64,000 nt of DNA from the NCBI GenBank assembly GCA_040880125.1, contig JBBDJB010000025.1:57552-121551 (forward strand). Reading direction: 5' to 3'. Each line of letters begins with the position of its first letter. Positions within the stretch are counted from its first letter, which is position 1. The position numbers were made by a program, and so were the translations under genes. Shown piece by piece: positions 42,508 through 55,576 of the stretch. The notes under the pieces were generated by a model. That model ran no database searches. It had not been told where the DNA came from and saw only the letters and a program-made list of their open reading frames with translations. The stretch comes from JBBDJB01 sp040880125 (GTDB lineage Bacteria; Planctomycetota; Planctomycetia; Pirellulales; JBBDJB01).

Positions 42508-43341
42508 TCAGCGCGACTGGCCGGCAGTCAGCTCCAACACTTCCGGCTCAATGCTCACGTCGACACCGTCCTCCGGCACCGGAAGCTTGAGCGTCCACAG
42601 CACGCCCTGCACGACCAGCCGCCGGTAGTGCGGCAGATCCCAGTTCTTATGAAAGTGCAGGCAGACAAACCCGAACGAACGTCCGCCGTCGGGCCGCTCC
42701 CAGGCCCAGGCGCAAGTTTCGTCGTTCCCCTCGATCTTCGCCGCCAGCAGCGGCTGGACCGGATGGTCGCCGTCGCGCACCAGATCGAGCCGGTAATAGA
42801 ACTCGTCATGCACGCGGTAATCGTCGATTCCGGCAGTGATCGGGTGGTCCGGAGCGACGACCTGCACGTCCGTCTCCGTCACGGTGTACTTGCGCTGCGG
42901 TCCGCCACGGGAGCCGCCCAACACTTGAAGCTGACCTTCGATGTAGCGGGCTTCATGGGCGCCCACTGACCAGTGCAGCGCGACGATGCCGCCGCCGCGC
43001 TGGGCGAGCTGAACGAGCGCGTCGAAGCGTCGCGGATCGTTTTGCATCCAGCGCGCTCCCTGGGTTACCAGCAGCACGACACCGTCGGCCTTTGCGATTA
43101 GCTCCGGTCCCTCCGGCCATGGCTCATCCGCCTTGACCACGGTCGTTTCGATTCGGTCATGCGGCTGAAGAAGGCGCTCCAGGACCCGCGTTCCGGCCAT
43201 GAACTCGTGCGACCCCGGCGGATGCCCATCCGGACCCTGGCCGATGATCAGCAGCCGGCGGGGCGCGCCTTCATCGCATATTGCGACGCCCGCCGGACAG
43301 ACCGCGACGAGCAGCAGGGCAAGCAGAACGCGAACGATCAT
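42508..43341 (-). CDS. exported ThuA-like protein
   Basis: 277 aa from ATG 43341 with GGAGGAT 7 bases upstream. Signal peptide MIVRVLLALLLVAVCPAGVA. ThuA/trehalose-utilisation (class-I glutamine-amidotransferase-like) fold: RRLLIIGQGPDGHPPGSHEF, GGGIVALHWSVGAHEARYIE, DHPITAGIDDYRVHDEFYYR, and RSFGFVCLHFHKNWDLPHYR. The usual GAT nucleophile Cys is not evident in the nucleophile loop, as in other ThuA proteins. Many planctomycete members are secreted and lie with glycoside or DUF1080 enzymes; the precise role is unknown. Confidence 0.82.
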   Translation of the reverse strand: MIVRVLLALLLVAVCPAGVAICDEGAPRRLLIIGQGPDGHPPGSHEFMAGTRVLERLLQPHDRIETTVVKADEPWPEGPELIAKADGVVLLVTQGARWMQNDPRRFDALVQLAQRGGGIVALHWSVGAHEARYIEGQLQVLGGSRGGPQRKYTVTETDVQVVAPDHPITAGIDDYRVHDEFYYRLDLVRDGDHPVQPLLAAKIEGNDETCAWAWERPDGGRSFGFVCLHFHKNWDLPHYRRLVVQGVLWTLKLPVPEDGVDVSIEPEVLELTAGQSR

Positions 43342-43635
43342 CGTGGGATCCTCCATCACGGGGGCGATAAGCGGCGGGCGCAAGTGGACGTGCGTCACAT
43401 CGCGGCCGGCCGGCCTGTTTGCTCATCTTACCAGATGCCGCGAGGCATCGCCTCACGGCGATCCGTGCTAGAATACGGCCGCAGCCGAGCCGAAGCAAAT
43501 CGGCCGAGGACGCGGCTGCGGAAGGAATTGAGCATTCCTCTGCGAAGCCGCTCGTTCGCTTGCGGTTGAAGTTGCAGGTTCGCTAAGTTGGAAGCGGGGG
43601 CGATCGCCGACGGAGCTCGGCCGCGGAACATTGTC

Positions 43636-47322
<3,687 letters not shown>

Positions 47323-47391
47323 GCGGCACGCATCGGCCGCGATTCGCCAATACATTCGCGGGGCAAGCAAAGCTCAATGAGGAGCAATCGC

Positions 47392-48321
47392 ATGGTCAAG
47401 GTTCTGATCGTCGACGACTCGGCCGTCGACCGCCGGTTGGCCGGCGGCTTGCTGCAGCGAGACGGTGGCATCACGATTGCATTCGCCGAGGATGGGCTGG
47501 ATGCGATCGCCAAGATCGAGGCCGGCGAACCGGACCTGGTGGTGACCGACTTGCAGATGCCGCGGATGGACGGCCTGAAGCTGGTGACAGCCATGCGGCT
47601 GCACCACGCGGACGTGCCCGTGATCTTGATGACCGCCCACGGCAGTGAGGAGACGGCGGTCGAAGCTCTGGCCGAAGGCGCCGCCAGTTACGTCTCCAAG
47701 GCGCAACTGGCTGACCGCCTCTATGAGACAGTGCGCAACGTGCTGGCGATGGCCAGCATGGACCGCAGCTACGAGCGGTTGATCGAATGTTCCACGAAGG
47801 CGGAGTTCGTCTTCTATCTGGAAAGCGACCCCACGCTCATCGACCCGTTGGTCGACTTGGTCCAGCAGATCGTCGTCAGCATGGGAATTTGCGACGCTCC
47901 GGGACGGCTGCGCGTCGGCGTAGCGCTCGAGCAAGCGGTGCTCAACGCCATGGTAAGAGGCAACTTGGAGATCTCGTTCGACCAGTCCAGCGAGTGGCGC
48001 GAGCACAAGACGGGCAGCATCGACCTAGAGCGACTCCAACAGCGGCGGAGTCAGTCGCCCTACCGCGACCGCAAGGTCTATGTCCACGCGAAGATCACGC
48101 GGGACGAGGCCCGTTTCGTCGTTCGCGATGAGGGCCCCGGCTTTGACGTGGCCATCGCCGAGCGCGCGACCGACGCCAAAGCCCTCGAGAAGCATAGCGG
48201 CCGGGGACTGGTGCTAATGCATCACTTCATGGACGAAGTGAGGTTCAACGAAACCGGCAACGAGGTGACGATGGTCAAGCGCCGGGGTAGCTCTCCGAAG
48301 CACGCCGGTCGCCCGACGTAG
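47392..48321 (+). CDS. response regulator with GHKL ATPase (RsbW-like) output
   Basis: 309 aa from ATG 47392 with GAGGAGC 7 bases upstream; an ATG 15 bases earlier is in frame. Receiver domain 1-120: VLIVDDSAVDRRLA, Asp53 in LVVTDLQMPRMDGLKL, and the Thr/Lys switch (MTAH, VSKAQL). The C-terminal half has LRVGVALEQAVLNAMVRGNL and VRDEGPGFDVA plus SGRGLVLMHHFMD, an ATPase fold like anti-sigma/RsbW kinases, with no His phospho-acceptor domain. So it is an output regulator, not a sensor kinase. It sits 69 bp after the hybrid kinase and probably receives phosphate from its Hpt. Confidence 0.85.
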   Translation: MVKVLIVDDSAVDRRLAGGLLQRDGGITIAFAEDGLDAIAKIEAGEPDLVVTDLQMPRMDGLKLVTAMRLHHADVPVILMTAHGSEETAVEALAEGAASYVSKAQLADRLYETVRNVLAMASMDRSYERLIECSTKAEFVFYLESDPTLIDPLVDLVQQIVVSMGICDAPGRLRVGVALEQAVLNAMVRGNLEISFDQSSEWREHKTGSIDLERLQQRRSQSPYRDRKVYVHAKITRDEARFVVRDEGPGFDVAIAERATDAKALEKHSGRGLVLMHHFMDEVRFNETGNEVTMVKRRGSSPKHAGRPT

Positions 48322-48362
48322 CGTGCAGTTGCCGTGGGCTGTGCCGCGGCACGCGGGCATCG

Positions 48363-50252
48363 TTACCGGCCTGTCCGGCGCAGCGAACCGCGGCGGTAAA
48401 ACACGGCCGCCATCGCGCACCCGATCAAGCCCAAGGCCAGCGACGAGGGCTCCGGCACGGCCGTCAAAGCAGCAGCCGCCGGCGGCAGCATCGTCGGGAA
48501 GGGTGCCACTAGTAGTGGCAGCGAGTTGCCAAAGCCGACGCCGTTGTTCCGCGCCGAAAGCTGATCGGCCGGATCAACCAAGCCATCGCGGTTGTAGTCG
48601 AACCGAAAATCGATCGGCGCCTGGTTGAGAAAGCCACGCGTGTTGTTCCGGGCTCCCAGTTCGTCCGCTGGACTAACGAATGTCGCCCCTACGGCATTGC
48701 CCGATTCGGCCACCGCATTGCCGAAGTAGAACACATCCAACTCATCCAGGCCGGTCTCGGCCGTCGGCAAGACGGTGACCTCCAACCATTGATCGGTGAT
48801 CGCTTCGTCGGGCCAGACGATCACGATGCGATCGGCGCCGTCCTCACCGGCGCCCTCCAGCACCGTAATGCTCTCGGGCGCGGGAGCGTCTTCCCACAGA
48901 GCTGTGTCGTGCTCCCTACCTGCGCGAAATACGAAGTCCGCCAGGCTCGGGTCGCCCGTCATGTTGGCGATGTCGATCATCACGCCGTTGATGCCGCGGT
49001 TGTAGCTGGTGTAGTTTTCGAAGGAAGCCAGGTTGCCCGGCATAAGCGCCGACTTGTCCACGGCAATGGCCGCCGAGTCGTTGAGCCCCATCGGACCGTC
49101 GAACTTTGAGTTGTTGTAAAACAGATGGCGGCCGGTCACGTAGGCGCCCGAGGGGAGCACCAACTGGTCGGCGGCGCCGTCCAGATCGAATACCATCTCA
49201 CCCGGACCAGCGGGAAAATCGCGGAAGTCGAAGTGCACCTGGTCGATGTCCCCCGAGGCGGCCTCTCCAAACAGGGCTTCAAACCAGCCGCTGGTCATCA
49301 TGGCGGCGCTAAACACGCCGTCGATGTTCGGGTGGATGTCCAACACGATCGCTTCCACGCCGCCGAATACGATGTCGACCCCCTCCTTCGTCGGAACGCG
49401 CAGTTCGTCGAACGACAGAACCGGCGCTTGGATCGAGCCGCCGATACCGCCCACTTCGACAAACTCCGTGGCACCGGCCACGTCCAGGCCGATCGCTTCG
49501 GCCAACTGCGTGGAGATCAACGAGAGCTGCGCCCCCGTGTCGACCACCAGGTTCGCGTACGACGTGGCGCCGTTGTGTGCAGCCACCACCGTCATCAAGG
49601 GCAGGGGAGCCGCGGTAGGCAGCGGCGGTTCGCCCTCCTGTGGAAACGGAAGCGGACGCAGTGGCACGGTGTACCGGTGCCCGTTTTCAGCCGGCAGGGA
49701 GCTCGAAAAATCCACGCCCATAAAGGCGATGTTCCCGCCTTCCCAGACGGTGTTGTCGAGCGATGTCACTCGGCCCTGCATGGCCGGCATGCCGACGATC
49801 CCAGCGAAACTGCCGAAATCGTTAACCGCCGGATCGGAGAGAAGGCGTATGTCGGTCAGCGTATGCGGTACGCCGTCGGAACCAGCGACGTCGACCCGAT
49901 ATGACTTGGAGACGTCCAGTTCCACGAAACCGGCCACGCCCTGTTCGAGAAAAGTCCCCTCCGTCTCGTAGCCGGCCGACTCCAACTCGCTGGCCGACGA
50001 GCCGACCGAGAGAATGCTCGTCGAACCGGTATCGAGCAGGAAGCTGTTGGAGAACTCCGGGCCGAAGCCGACCGGATCGTCGATGTCCTCGTGAACCCGA
50101 ATCTGCACCCGCGGCTGGTCCAGGGCGAAGTTCCCCAACGGGCCCAGATCGATTTCGATCCGCCGCGTCCCAGCGATGGCGGGCGCGGCGGCGATGAACA
50201 CCAAAACGACGATCAGGCAACGTGCGGACTGGCGCAACGACCGATGAGGCAT
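48363..50252 (-). CDS. two-lobed aspartic-protease-like protein with dockerin-like and PEP-CTERM domains
   Basis: 629 aa. Signal peptide (CLIVVLVFIAAAPAIAG, 12-28). Two catalytic-Asp motifs: Asp74 in SFLLDTGSTSILS and Asp238 in LVVDTGAQLSLIS, about 164 residues apart, each followed by a Ser/Thr-rich strand, as expected for a two-lobed aspartic protease. After about residue 380 come beta-rich segments, then dockerin-like calcium loops (DELDVFYFGNAVAESGNA; FDYNRDGLVDPADQLSARNN) and finally the sorting motif VPEPSSLALGLIGCAMAAVF with a basic tail. It should be exported, sorted by an exosortase and possibly attached to the surface. Proteolytic activity is inferred only from the DTG pair. Confidence 0.78.
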   Translation of the reverse strand: MPHRSLRQSARCLIVVLVFIAAAPAIAGTRRIEIDLGPLGNFALDQPRVQIRVHEDIDDPVGFGPEFSNSFLLDTGSTSILSVGSSASELESAGYETEGTFLEQGVAGFVELDVSKSYRVDVAGSDGVPHTLTDIRLLSDPAVNDFGSFAGIVGMPAMQGRVTSLDNTVWEGGNIAFMGVDFSSSLPAENGHRYTVPLRPLPFPQEGEPPLPTAAPLPLMTVVAAHNGATSYANLVVDTGAQLSLISTQLAEAIGLDVAGATEFVEVGGIGGSIQAPVLSFDELRVPTKEGVDIVFGGVEAIVLDIHPNIDGVFSAAMMTSGWFEALFGEAASGDIDQVHFDFRDFPAGPGEMVFDLDGAADQLVLPSGAYVTGRHLFYNNSKFDGPMGLNDSAAIAVDKSALMPGNLASFENYTSYNRGINGVMIDIANMTGDPSLADFVFRAGREHDTALWEDAPAPESITVLEGAGEDGADRIVIVWPDEAITDQWLEVTVLPTAETGLDELDVFYFGNAVAESGNAVGATFVSPADELGARNNTRGFLNQAPIDFRFDYNRDGLVDPADQLSARNNGVGFGNSLPLLVAPFPTMLPPAAAALTAVPEPSSLALGLIGCAMAAVFYRRGSLRRTGR

Positions 50253-50550
50253 TTGACGAAAGCTCGGTCAGAAGAGGAAAGCTTGCCCCGCTTCCACCGG
50301 AAAAGCGGTCTCGGCCGGTGGTCCGAATGTGCGCGGCGTGCGAAGCCGCGCTCTGGCCCGTGCCGCCCCAAGTGCTCGAATGAGCGTCCAAGGCGCCACG
50401 CCCTCATCGTACCCGGATCGGCCCAGCGGGGCAATGATGCGGCCCCTTAGCCGCCGCAATACGGGGCGTGCAGCTACAAGTGCTGATTGACGCTTGCTCC
50501 GAACCTCGCCGAGGTTGACGAACGCCACGACGGCGTTATTCAACAGGCTG

Positions 50551-51435
50551 CTAGGCCGCTTGGCGGCCCGGCGGTCCCTTCTCTTGTGGCGTGCGGTGGG
50601 GTGGATCGGACACGGCGTACTGCTGCGCCTTCTTTTTCATCCGCCGGCGTCTGCCGACACGCTGCACCGCGTCGAGAAGTCCCGGCGCCAACCGTTTGCT
50701 GTAGTACAGCCCGTAGGCCAGCGCTCCTACGAGTTGTAAACCCCGATTTCGGCGAATCGCGGCGATAGCTTTGGCCGCCACGCGCTGGGCGCTTGTGCAA
50801 ATAATCCGCGGCGGCACCGGGGTCGACTTGTGCTTGTGCCCGCTGGGAGAGGAAGCATAAAGATTGGTCCGCACCGGACCAGGGCAGAGCGCCGTAACGC
50901 CTAGCCCTTGCCGCCCGTATTCCGCCCGCAACGCTTCGCTAAATCCCACCAGGCCGAACTTGCTGACGTGATAGGCTGCGAACCGCCCCCCGGCCACCAG
51001 GCCACAGATGCTGGCGACGTTCAGTACGTGTGCTTCCGGCCGATCGAGCAGCGACGGCAGCAGCGCCGTGGTGAAGCGGATCGGGGCGTGCAGGTTGATC
51101 GCGAGCAACCAGTCCCATTGCTCGGGCGCCATGTTGGCCGTCGGGCCGTAGTAACCCACGCCGGCGTTGTTCACGAGAATGTCGACGCCGTTCCAGCGGT
51201 CGCGCAGCAGTTGCACGCTGTCGCGGATTTGATCCGCCTGCGAAACGTCGCACTCGGCGGCGACGGCCTCCACGCCGAATTGTCGAGCCTCGGCCGCGAC
51301 TCGCTGCGCACCCGGCAGGTCGATGTCCAACACGTAGACGTGCGCACCCTCTTCCGCAAGCCGCAGGGCGATCGCCCGGCCCAATCCCGCCGCCGCGCCG
51401 GTGATCAGCGCCCGCTTGTCTAGGATCGTTCTCAT
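50551..51435 (-). CDS. short-chain dehydrogenase/reductase with extended C-terminus
   Basis: 294 aa from ATG 51435, preceded by GGAGCG. NAD(P) motif ALITGAAAGLGRAIAL (TGxxxGxG, 10-17). NNAG at VDILVNNAGVGYY. Catalytic Ser-Tyr-Lys: SICGLVAGGRFAAYHVSKFG with Tyr-x-x-x-Lys. The C-terminal 60 residues are basic and proline-rich (RRRRMKKKAQQY; PPHRTPQEKGPPGR), outside the usual fold; the stop lies in a CAACAGGCTG repeat, so the end may be recently altered. It neighbours a second SDR gene at 51540; both may act on related lipids or sugars. Confidence 0.85.
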   Translation of the reverse strand: MRTILDKRALITGAAAGLGRAIALRLAEEGAHVYVLDIDLPGAQRVAAEARQFGVEAVAAECDVSQADQIRDSVQLLRDRWNGVDILVNNAGVGYYGPTANMAPEQWDWLLAINLHAPIRFTTALLPSLLDRPEAHVLNVASICGLVAGGRFAAYHVSKFGLVGFSEALRAEYGRQGLGVTALCPGPVRTNLYASSPSGHKHKSTPVPPRIICTSAQRVAAKAIAAIRRNRGLQLVGALAYGLYYSKRLAPGLLDAVQRVGRRRRMKKKAQQYAVSDPPHRTPQEKGPPGRQAA

Positions 51436-51539
51436 GTCGCCCGCTCCAGGCAAAACCGCACGAGCAGATGCCGTCGGCGGGGAGTGTAAGCGAATGGCCG
51501 CCGAGCGAAAAGACGAGTCGGCCTCGCCACGGGAGCGTG

Positions 51540-52331
51540 CTAGCTCTTCACGACGGCCGCGGAGATCGCCGCCCCCCAGGTAGGCGGCATCACCCGCACC
51601 AACTGGGCGTTGAGCTTGTAAAACCAGCCGGGCACGATCACCGCCTTGCCTCGCAACAGGCCCTGCACGCTCGCCCTGGCAACTTGCCGGGCCGGCATCG
51701 TTGTCATCCGTATCCAACTGGTTTTTCGATGCTCAGCCACCGCGTGAAACTCGGTGGAGGTAAACCCAGGGCACACAACGCTAACCTTCACGCCGTGCGG
51801 GCGCATCTCGTGCCGCAGCCCCAGCGAGAAAGCCAGCAAGTACGCCTTCGCGCCTGAATAGATCGTGTACCGCGGAATCGGTTGCAGCGCGGCAAAAGAC
51901 GAGACATTCAGAATGTACCCGTGGCCGCGGCTGCACATGGACTCTCCGAACAACCTCGCCAGCATCGTGGTTGCCGACACATTCACCTGCAGCAGCGAGG
52001 CGATCTGCTCCTCGGACTGCCCGGCCACTAGGCCGTACAGCCCGAAGCCGGCGTTGTTAATGAGGATCGTGACGTCCAACCTGCGATGGACCGTCTCATC
52101 GAATAGTCGCCGCGCCCCGTCCGGTGTGTCCAGATCGGCCACGATCGGCGTGACGGAGATGCCATGCGCCTGCTCCAAGTCCGTGCGAAGCGTGGCCAGC
52201 CGCTCTTCGCGCCGGGCAGTGATGACCAGTTCAATCCCGCGCGCCGCCAGAACCCGTGCGATCTCCGCTCCGATGCCGCTGCTGGCGCCGGTAACCAGGG
52301 CGAGTTCTCGGCGGCTGGTGGACTCGGGCAT
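51540..52331 (-). CDS. short-chain dehydrogenase/reductase
   Basis: 263 aa. ALVTGASSGIGAEIARVLAA (11-30) is the cofactor motif. Active site: NVSSFAALQPIPRYTIYSGA then K, giving the Ser and Tyr-x-x-x-Lys of the SDR triad (Ser about 143, Tyr about 156). NNAGFGLYGLVAGQSEEQIA is the NNAG site. The C-terminal helix LVRVMPPTWGAAISAAVVKS is hydrophobic and could anchor it to the membrane. Substrate unknown. It lies 104 bp upstream of the first SDR, same strand, so they may be one operon. Confidence 0.87.
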   Translation of the reverse strand: MPESTSRRELALVTGASSGIGAEIARVLAARGIELVITARREERLATLRTDLEQAHGISVTPIVADLDTPDGARRLFDETVHRRLDVTILINNAGFGLYGLVAGQSEEQIASLLQVNVSATTMLARLFGESMCSRGHGYILNVSSFAALQPIPRYTIYSGAKAYLLAFSLGLRHEMRPHGVKVSVVCPGFTSTEFHAVAEHRKTSWIRMTTMPARQVARASVQGLLRGKAVIVPGWFYKLNAQLVRVMPPTWGAAISAAVVKS

Positions 52332-52555
52332 GTTCGGTCCTGGACGGAGCCATCGGGAAGAATCGAGGCGCGATGCCGCCCATGCGTTGATTGCATCGCA
52401 TACGTGGCGTCGTCATACCGCCCGTAAGCGAATGTGGCAAGATGACTCGCGCGGATACACTCGCGACACTCTTCTGCGGCGTGATCGAGTTCCACGGCTG
52501 ACTTCTTGCCCAGCCGTGCGCTGATACAGCATAGACGAGCACGACTATGCCACGA

Positions 52556-54223
52556 TCACTCGTCCGATACCGCGGCTTCTGCGTCTTCCGTCGCAGCCAC
52601 CGTCAGCCACGCGTCGGCCAAAGTGCCCGGTTTGTTCGGCACCGAAAATCGCGCCGTTCGCTCGATCGGCTCAGATGCATCGGCGGCCCGGCCGGCCACG
52701 CGAAACGGCCCGCCGGCGGCACCGGTCGCGGCGGTCAATTTCAGCTTTACCTCTTTCGCGGTGTCCCCTTCGCCGGGCGACGTCACCGGCTCGGCGGTTA
52801 CGCCCTCGGGCAGACCAATGGCGGTGATCTCGATTTCGCCGGAGAAGCCGCTGCGGTCGATCGCCACTGGAATCTCCAACGGCTTCTCACCAGTCAGCGT
52901 GAACTGATCTGCCGCCAGCGAAAGCGAAAAGTCCGGCCGCACCGGCTCGATCGTCATCCGATAGGCAAAACGCAGCCCACCGCGGCCGTACAAGTCGCGG
53001 ATCGTCACGTCGTACTGCCCGTCGCTGGGCACCTCGAACTCCGTGCGCGGGTCGGGCGCGCGGCTGGCGTCATCCACTTCTTGCAGCACTTTGCCGTCGA
53101 CATCCACGATCTGAATCGCCGCATCGAGCGGAAATGACAGGCTGCGCGACTCGACCGCGATCCGCAGCTTCTGCCCCTTCTCACCTTTGAACCGAAACGT
53201 GTGCGACTCCGCCGGCTTTGCCAACCGACCGCTCACGGTGACCGGCAGCTCCAGCGATTGCGGCTCAGCCGGATCGGCCGCGGCGTCCGCAGTGACGCAA
53301 GTATGCTGCACCACCGCCACCGGTATCACCCCAGCGGACGCTTCGCAAAACGCTGCCACTTGCTCGCAATCCGGCGCGGCGACCAGTGACGCTGTGCGAG
53401 GTTCGTCACCAAGGTTCCAGCCGCACAGCTTCGATTCGGTCGTGGAGCCCGCACGGACCGCCAGCGGCAACGCGTGGTCGACGAAACCGCCGGTAGTCAG
53501 CGTCAGGCGGTAGACGTACGTCTGATCGCCGGCATAGGCGATGCTGCTATCGGGCGTCTCTGGAAAGGCGAACAGGCGGACCAGATACTCGCCATCCTGC
53601 GGAGCGCGAAACACGATCAACGGGTCCAGCCCGCACTCGTCGTCGACTTGCTTCAGCACGAACCCCCGCGGGTCGGCAATCTGCAACACGCCATCCATGG
53701 GCGAGCCCAGCACGCCGTTGGCCACCACCGACGCGATGAGCGTTTCGCCTTTGCTTAAAGCGACGCGATAAATGTCGATCTCGCCCCGCTTCGCCAGTCG
53801 GCCGTTGATCGTGCAGGGAAGCTGCCGCGTCGATTCGGCGATCTTGGAATCTTCGTCGTCGCTTTCGGTCACCTCCGGCAGCATGCCGACCACCACGGGC
53901 CACGGCGGGGTCGCTCCAGCACTGTCGTACAGGCGCATCCAATACGTGCCCGGCGGGGCGTCGGCCGGGGCTCGCAGCACAAGCTGGCCCTTTTCCTCGG
54001 CCGGTTCGGCCGAGAGGCCGGGCCGATCGAACCACACCTCGGGCGGCCACGTGTCAAATTTGCCCGAGAGCCGGATAGTCGCTTCCGCGCCGCGCTGAAC
54101 ACCGGCCGGCAGCATCGACTGCACTTCCGGCCCGGCGGCGCGAACGGAGCTACCCATCAACACCAGCACGCTCAGCGCGAGCAGACAGCGTTCGAAATGG
54201 CAGCCAGCAGTGCGGTTGGTCAT
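52556..54223 (-). CDS. exported PPC-domain repeat protein
   Basis: 555 aa from ATG 54223, 14 bases after the DUF1501 stop. Signal peptide-like CLLALSVLVLMGSSVRAAGP. An Ig-like/IPT start (VQSMLPAGVQRGAEATIRLS) is followed by several pre-peptidase C-terminal (PPC) sandwich repeats: GRLAKRGEIDIYRVALSKGE, PQDGEYLVRLFAFPETPDSS, SGRLAKPAESHTFRFKGEKG, and PSDGQYDVTIRDLYGRGGLR. No catalytic residues are apparent. In planctomycetes it lies last in DUF1549-DUF1501 operons, so it likely binds carbohydrate or assembles the complex. Confidence 0.78.
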   Translation of the reverse strand: MTNRTAGCHFERCLLALSVLVLMGSSVRAAGPEVQSMLPAGVQRGAEATIRLSGKFDTWPPEVWFDRPGLSAEPAEEKGQLVLRAPADAPPGTYWMRLYDSAGATPPWPVVVGMLPEVTESDDEDSKIAESTRQLPCTINGRLAKRGEIDIYRVALSKGETLIASVVANGVLGSPMDGVLQIADPRGFVLKQVDDECGLDPLIVFRAPQDGEYLVRLFAFPETPDSSIAYAGDQTYVYRLTLTTGGFVDHALPLAVRAGSTTESKLCGWNLGDEPRTASLVAAPDCEQVAAFCEASAGVIPVAVVQHTCVTADAAADPAEPQSLELPVTVSGRLAKPAESHTFRFKGEKGQKLRIAVESRSLSFPLDAAIQIVDVDGKVLQEVDDASRAPDPRTEFEVPSDGQYDVTIRDLYGRGGLRFAYRMTIEPVRPDFSLSLAADQFTLTGEKPLEIPVAIDRSGFSGEIEITAIGLPEGVTAEPVTSPGEGDTAKEVKLKLTAATGAAGGPFRVAGRAADASEPIERTARFSVPNKPGTLADAWLTVAATEDAEAAVSDE

Positions 54224-54237
54224 GGCGGGCGGGGGCG

Positions 54238-55566
54238 CTAACAAAGTTCGGCGATCGGTGTGGGGTCGCTTACTAGGTGGATCGGTCGACCCTCGGGCGT
54301 GTAATACATCTTGTCGGGGTTGATGCCGAGCTTCGTGTAGATCGTGGAGACGAAGTTCTCCGGCGACAGTACCCGCTCGACGGCCGAGTAGCCGCGCGGA
54401 TCGGTGGCACCGATGACCTGACCGGGCGGAGTGCCGCCGCCGGCCATCATTACGGACATGGCGTTCGACCAGTGATCGCGGCCGCCGTCTTTGTTGATCT
54501 TGGGCGTGCGTCCGAACTCGCCCAGAGCGACCACCAGCGTTCGCTCCAGCATGCCGCGGCTGTCGAGATCTTCGATCAATGCGGCGATCGTCGCCTCGAA
54601 CGGCGGCAGCTTCTTTTCTAGCCCGTTGAAGATGTCGACGTGGTGATCCCAGCCGCCTTCGTTCAAGGTGATGAAGGGCACGCCCGCTTCGACCAGCCGC
54701 CGAGCCAGCAGCGCACGCTGCCCGAACGTATGCCGCCCGTAGTGGTTTCGCACCTCTTCCGACTCGCGGTGAATGTCGAACGCGGCCTGGGCCGAAGGCG
54801 ACGTGATGAGCTGATAGCCCTGCTGGTAGAAATCGTCGAGCGCCACCACCGGATCGCCGGCTGCTTCGTCGTTGATTCGCAGCATGCGATCGACCGATTC
54901 GCGCAAGTCGCGGCGCCCGCTGAACCGGTCGCCGGTCAATCCGCGGGGCAGGGCGACGTCGCGGACGCGGAAATTCTTGCTGTTCGGATTATCAGCCACG
55001 ACAAACGGCGCGAACTTCGCGCCGAGAAAGTTCGGCCCGCCCGAGCGGCTCATGCTGGGCATCGAAAAATACGCCGGCAGCCCGGCCGGAGCCTTTTTCT
55101 CATACGCGGTTACCGAGCCGAGGCTGGGGTGAAAGCTCACAAACGCCCCGCAGCCGACGGGAATCCGCGGCGGCGCGCCGGTCATCATGTAATGATTGCC
55201 GGCGCCGTGGTTGCCCTGGTTGTGACGGATCGAGCGAATAATGGCCAGCTTATCGGCTATCCCGGCCAGCTTCGTCATGTGCTGCGAAAACTGTACGCCG
55301 GGCAGCTTCGTCGAGATCGGCCGATATGAACCGCGGATCTCGGCCGGCGCCTCCGGCTTGGGATCGAAGGTCTCGTAGTGCGTCGGTCCACCATCCATCC
55401 AGATCAGGATGCAGGCGTCGGCTTGTGACGATGGCGTCGAGACTGCCTCGGCCCGCACTCCCCGGGCACGCAGCGCGCCGACCAATCCGCCGCCCAGCAG
55501 CGTCCCCAACCCGAGTTGGAGGCAGTCGCGTCGCGAGACGCCTTCACAGTTGGTTCGCATGGCCAT
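54238..55566 (-). CDS. DUF1501 protein, second copy
   Basis: 442 aa. Twin-arginine-like start VSRRDCLQLGLGTLLGGGLV (10-29). Core: ACILIWMDGGPTHYETFDPK, LAIIRSIRHNQGNHGAGNHY, FGQRALLARRLVEAGVPFIT, TLVVALGEFGRTPKINKDGG and RDHWSNAMSVMMAGGG. It diverges from the DUF1501 at 33869 (Thr in place of Gln/Ser near the first metal motif), so the two are paralogs, not duplicates. Its upstream partner is the DUF1549 gene at 55577, which is 10 bp away on the same strand. Confidence 0.9.
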   Translation of the reverse strand: MAMRTNCEGVSRRDCLQLGLGTLLGGGLVGALRARGVRAEAVSTPSSQADACILIWMDGGPTHYETFDPKPEAPAEIRGSYRPISTKLPGVQFSQHMTKLAGIADKLAIIRSIRHNQGNHGAGNHYMMTGAPPRIPVGCGAFVSFHPSLGSVTAYEKKAPAGLPAYFSMPSMSRSGGPNFLGAKFAPFVVADNPNSKNFRVRDVALPRGLTGDRFSGRRDLRESVDRMLRINDEAAGDPVVALDDFYQQGYQLITSPSAQAAFDIHRESEEVRNHYGRHTFGQRALLARRLVEAGVPFITLNEGGWDHHVDIFNGLEKKLPPFEATIAALIEDLDSRGMLERTLVVALGEFGRTPKINKDGGRDHWSNAMSVMMAGGGTPPGQVIGATDPRGYSAVERVLSPENFVSTIYTKLGINPDKMYYTPEGRPIHLVSDPTPIAELC

Positions 55567-55576
55567 ATTCGACTCC

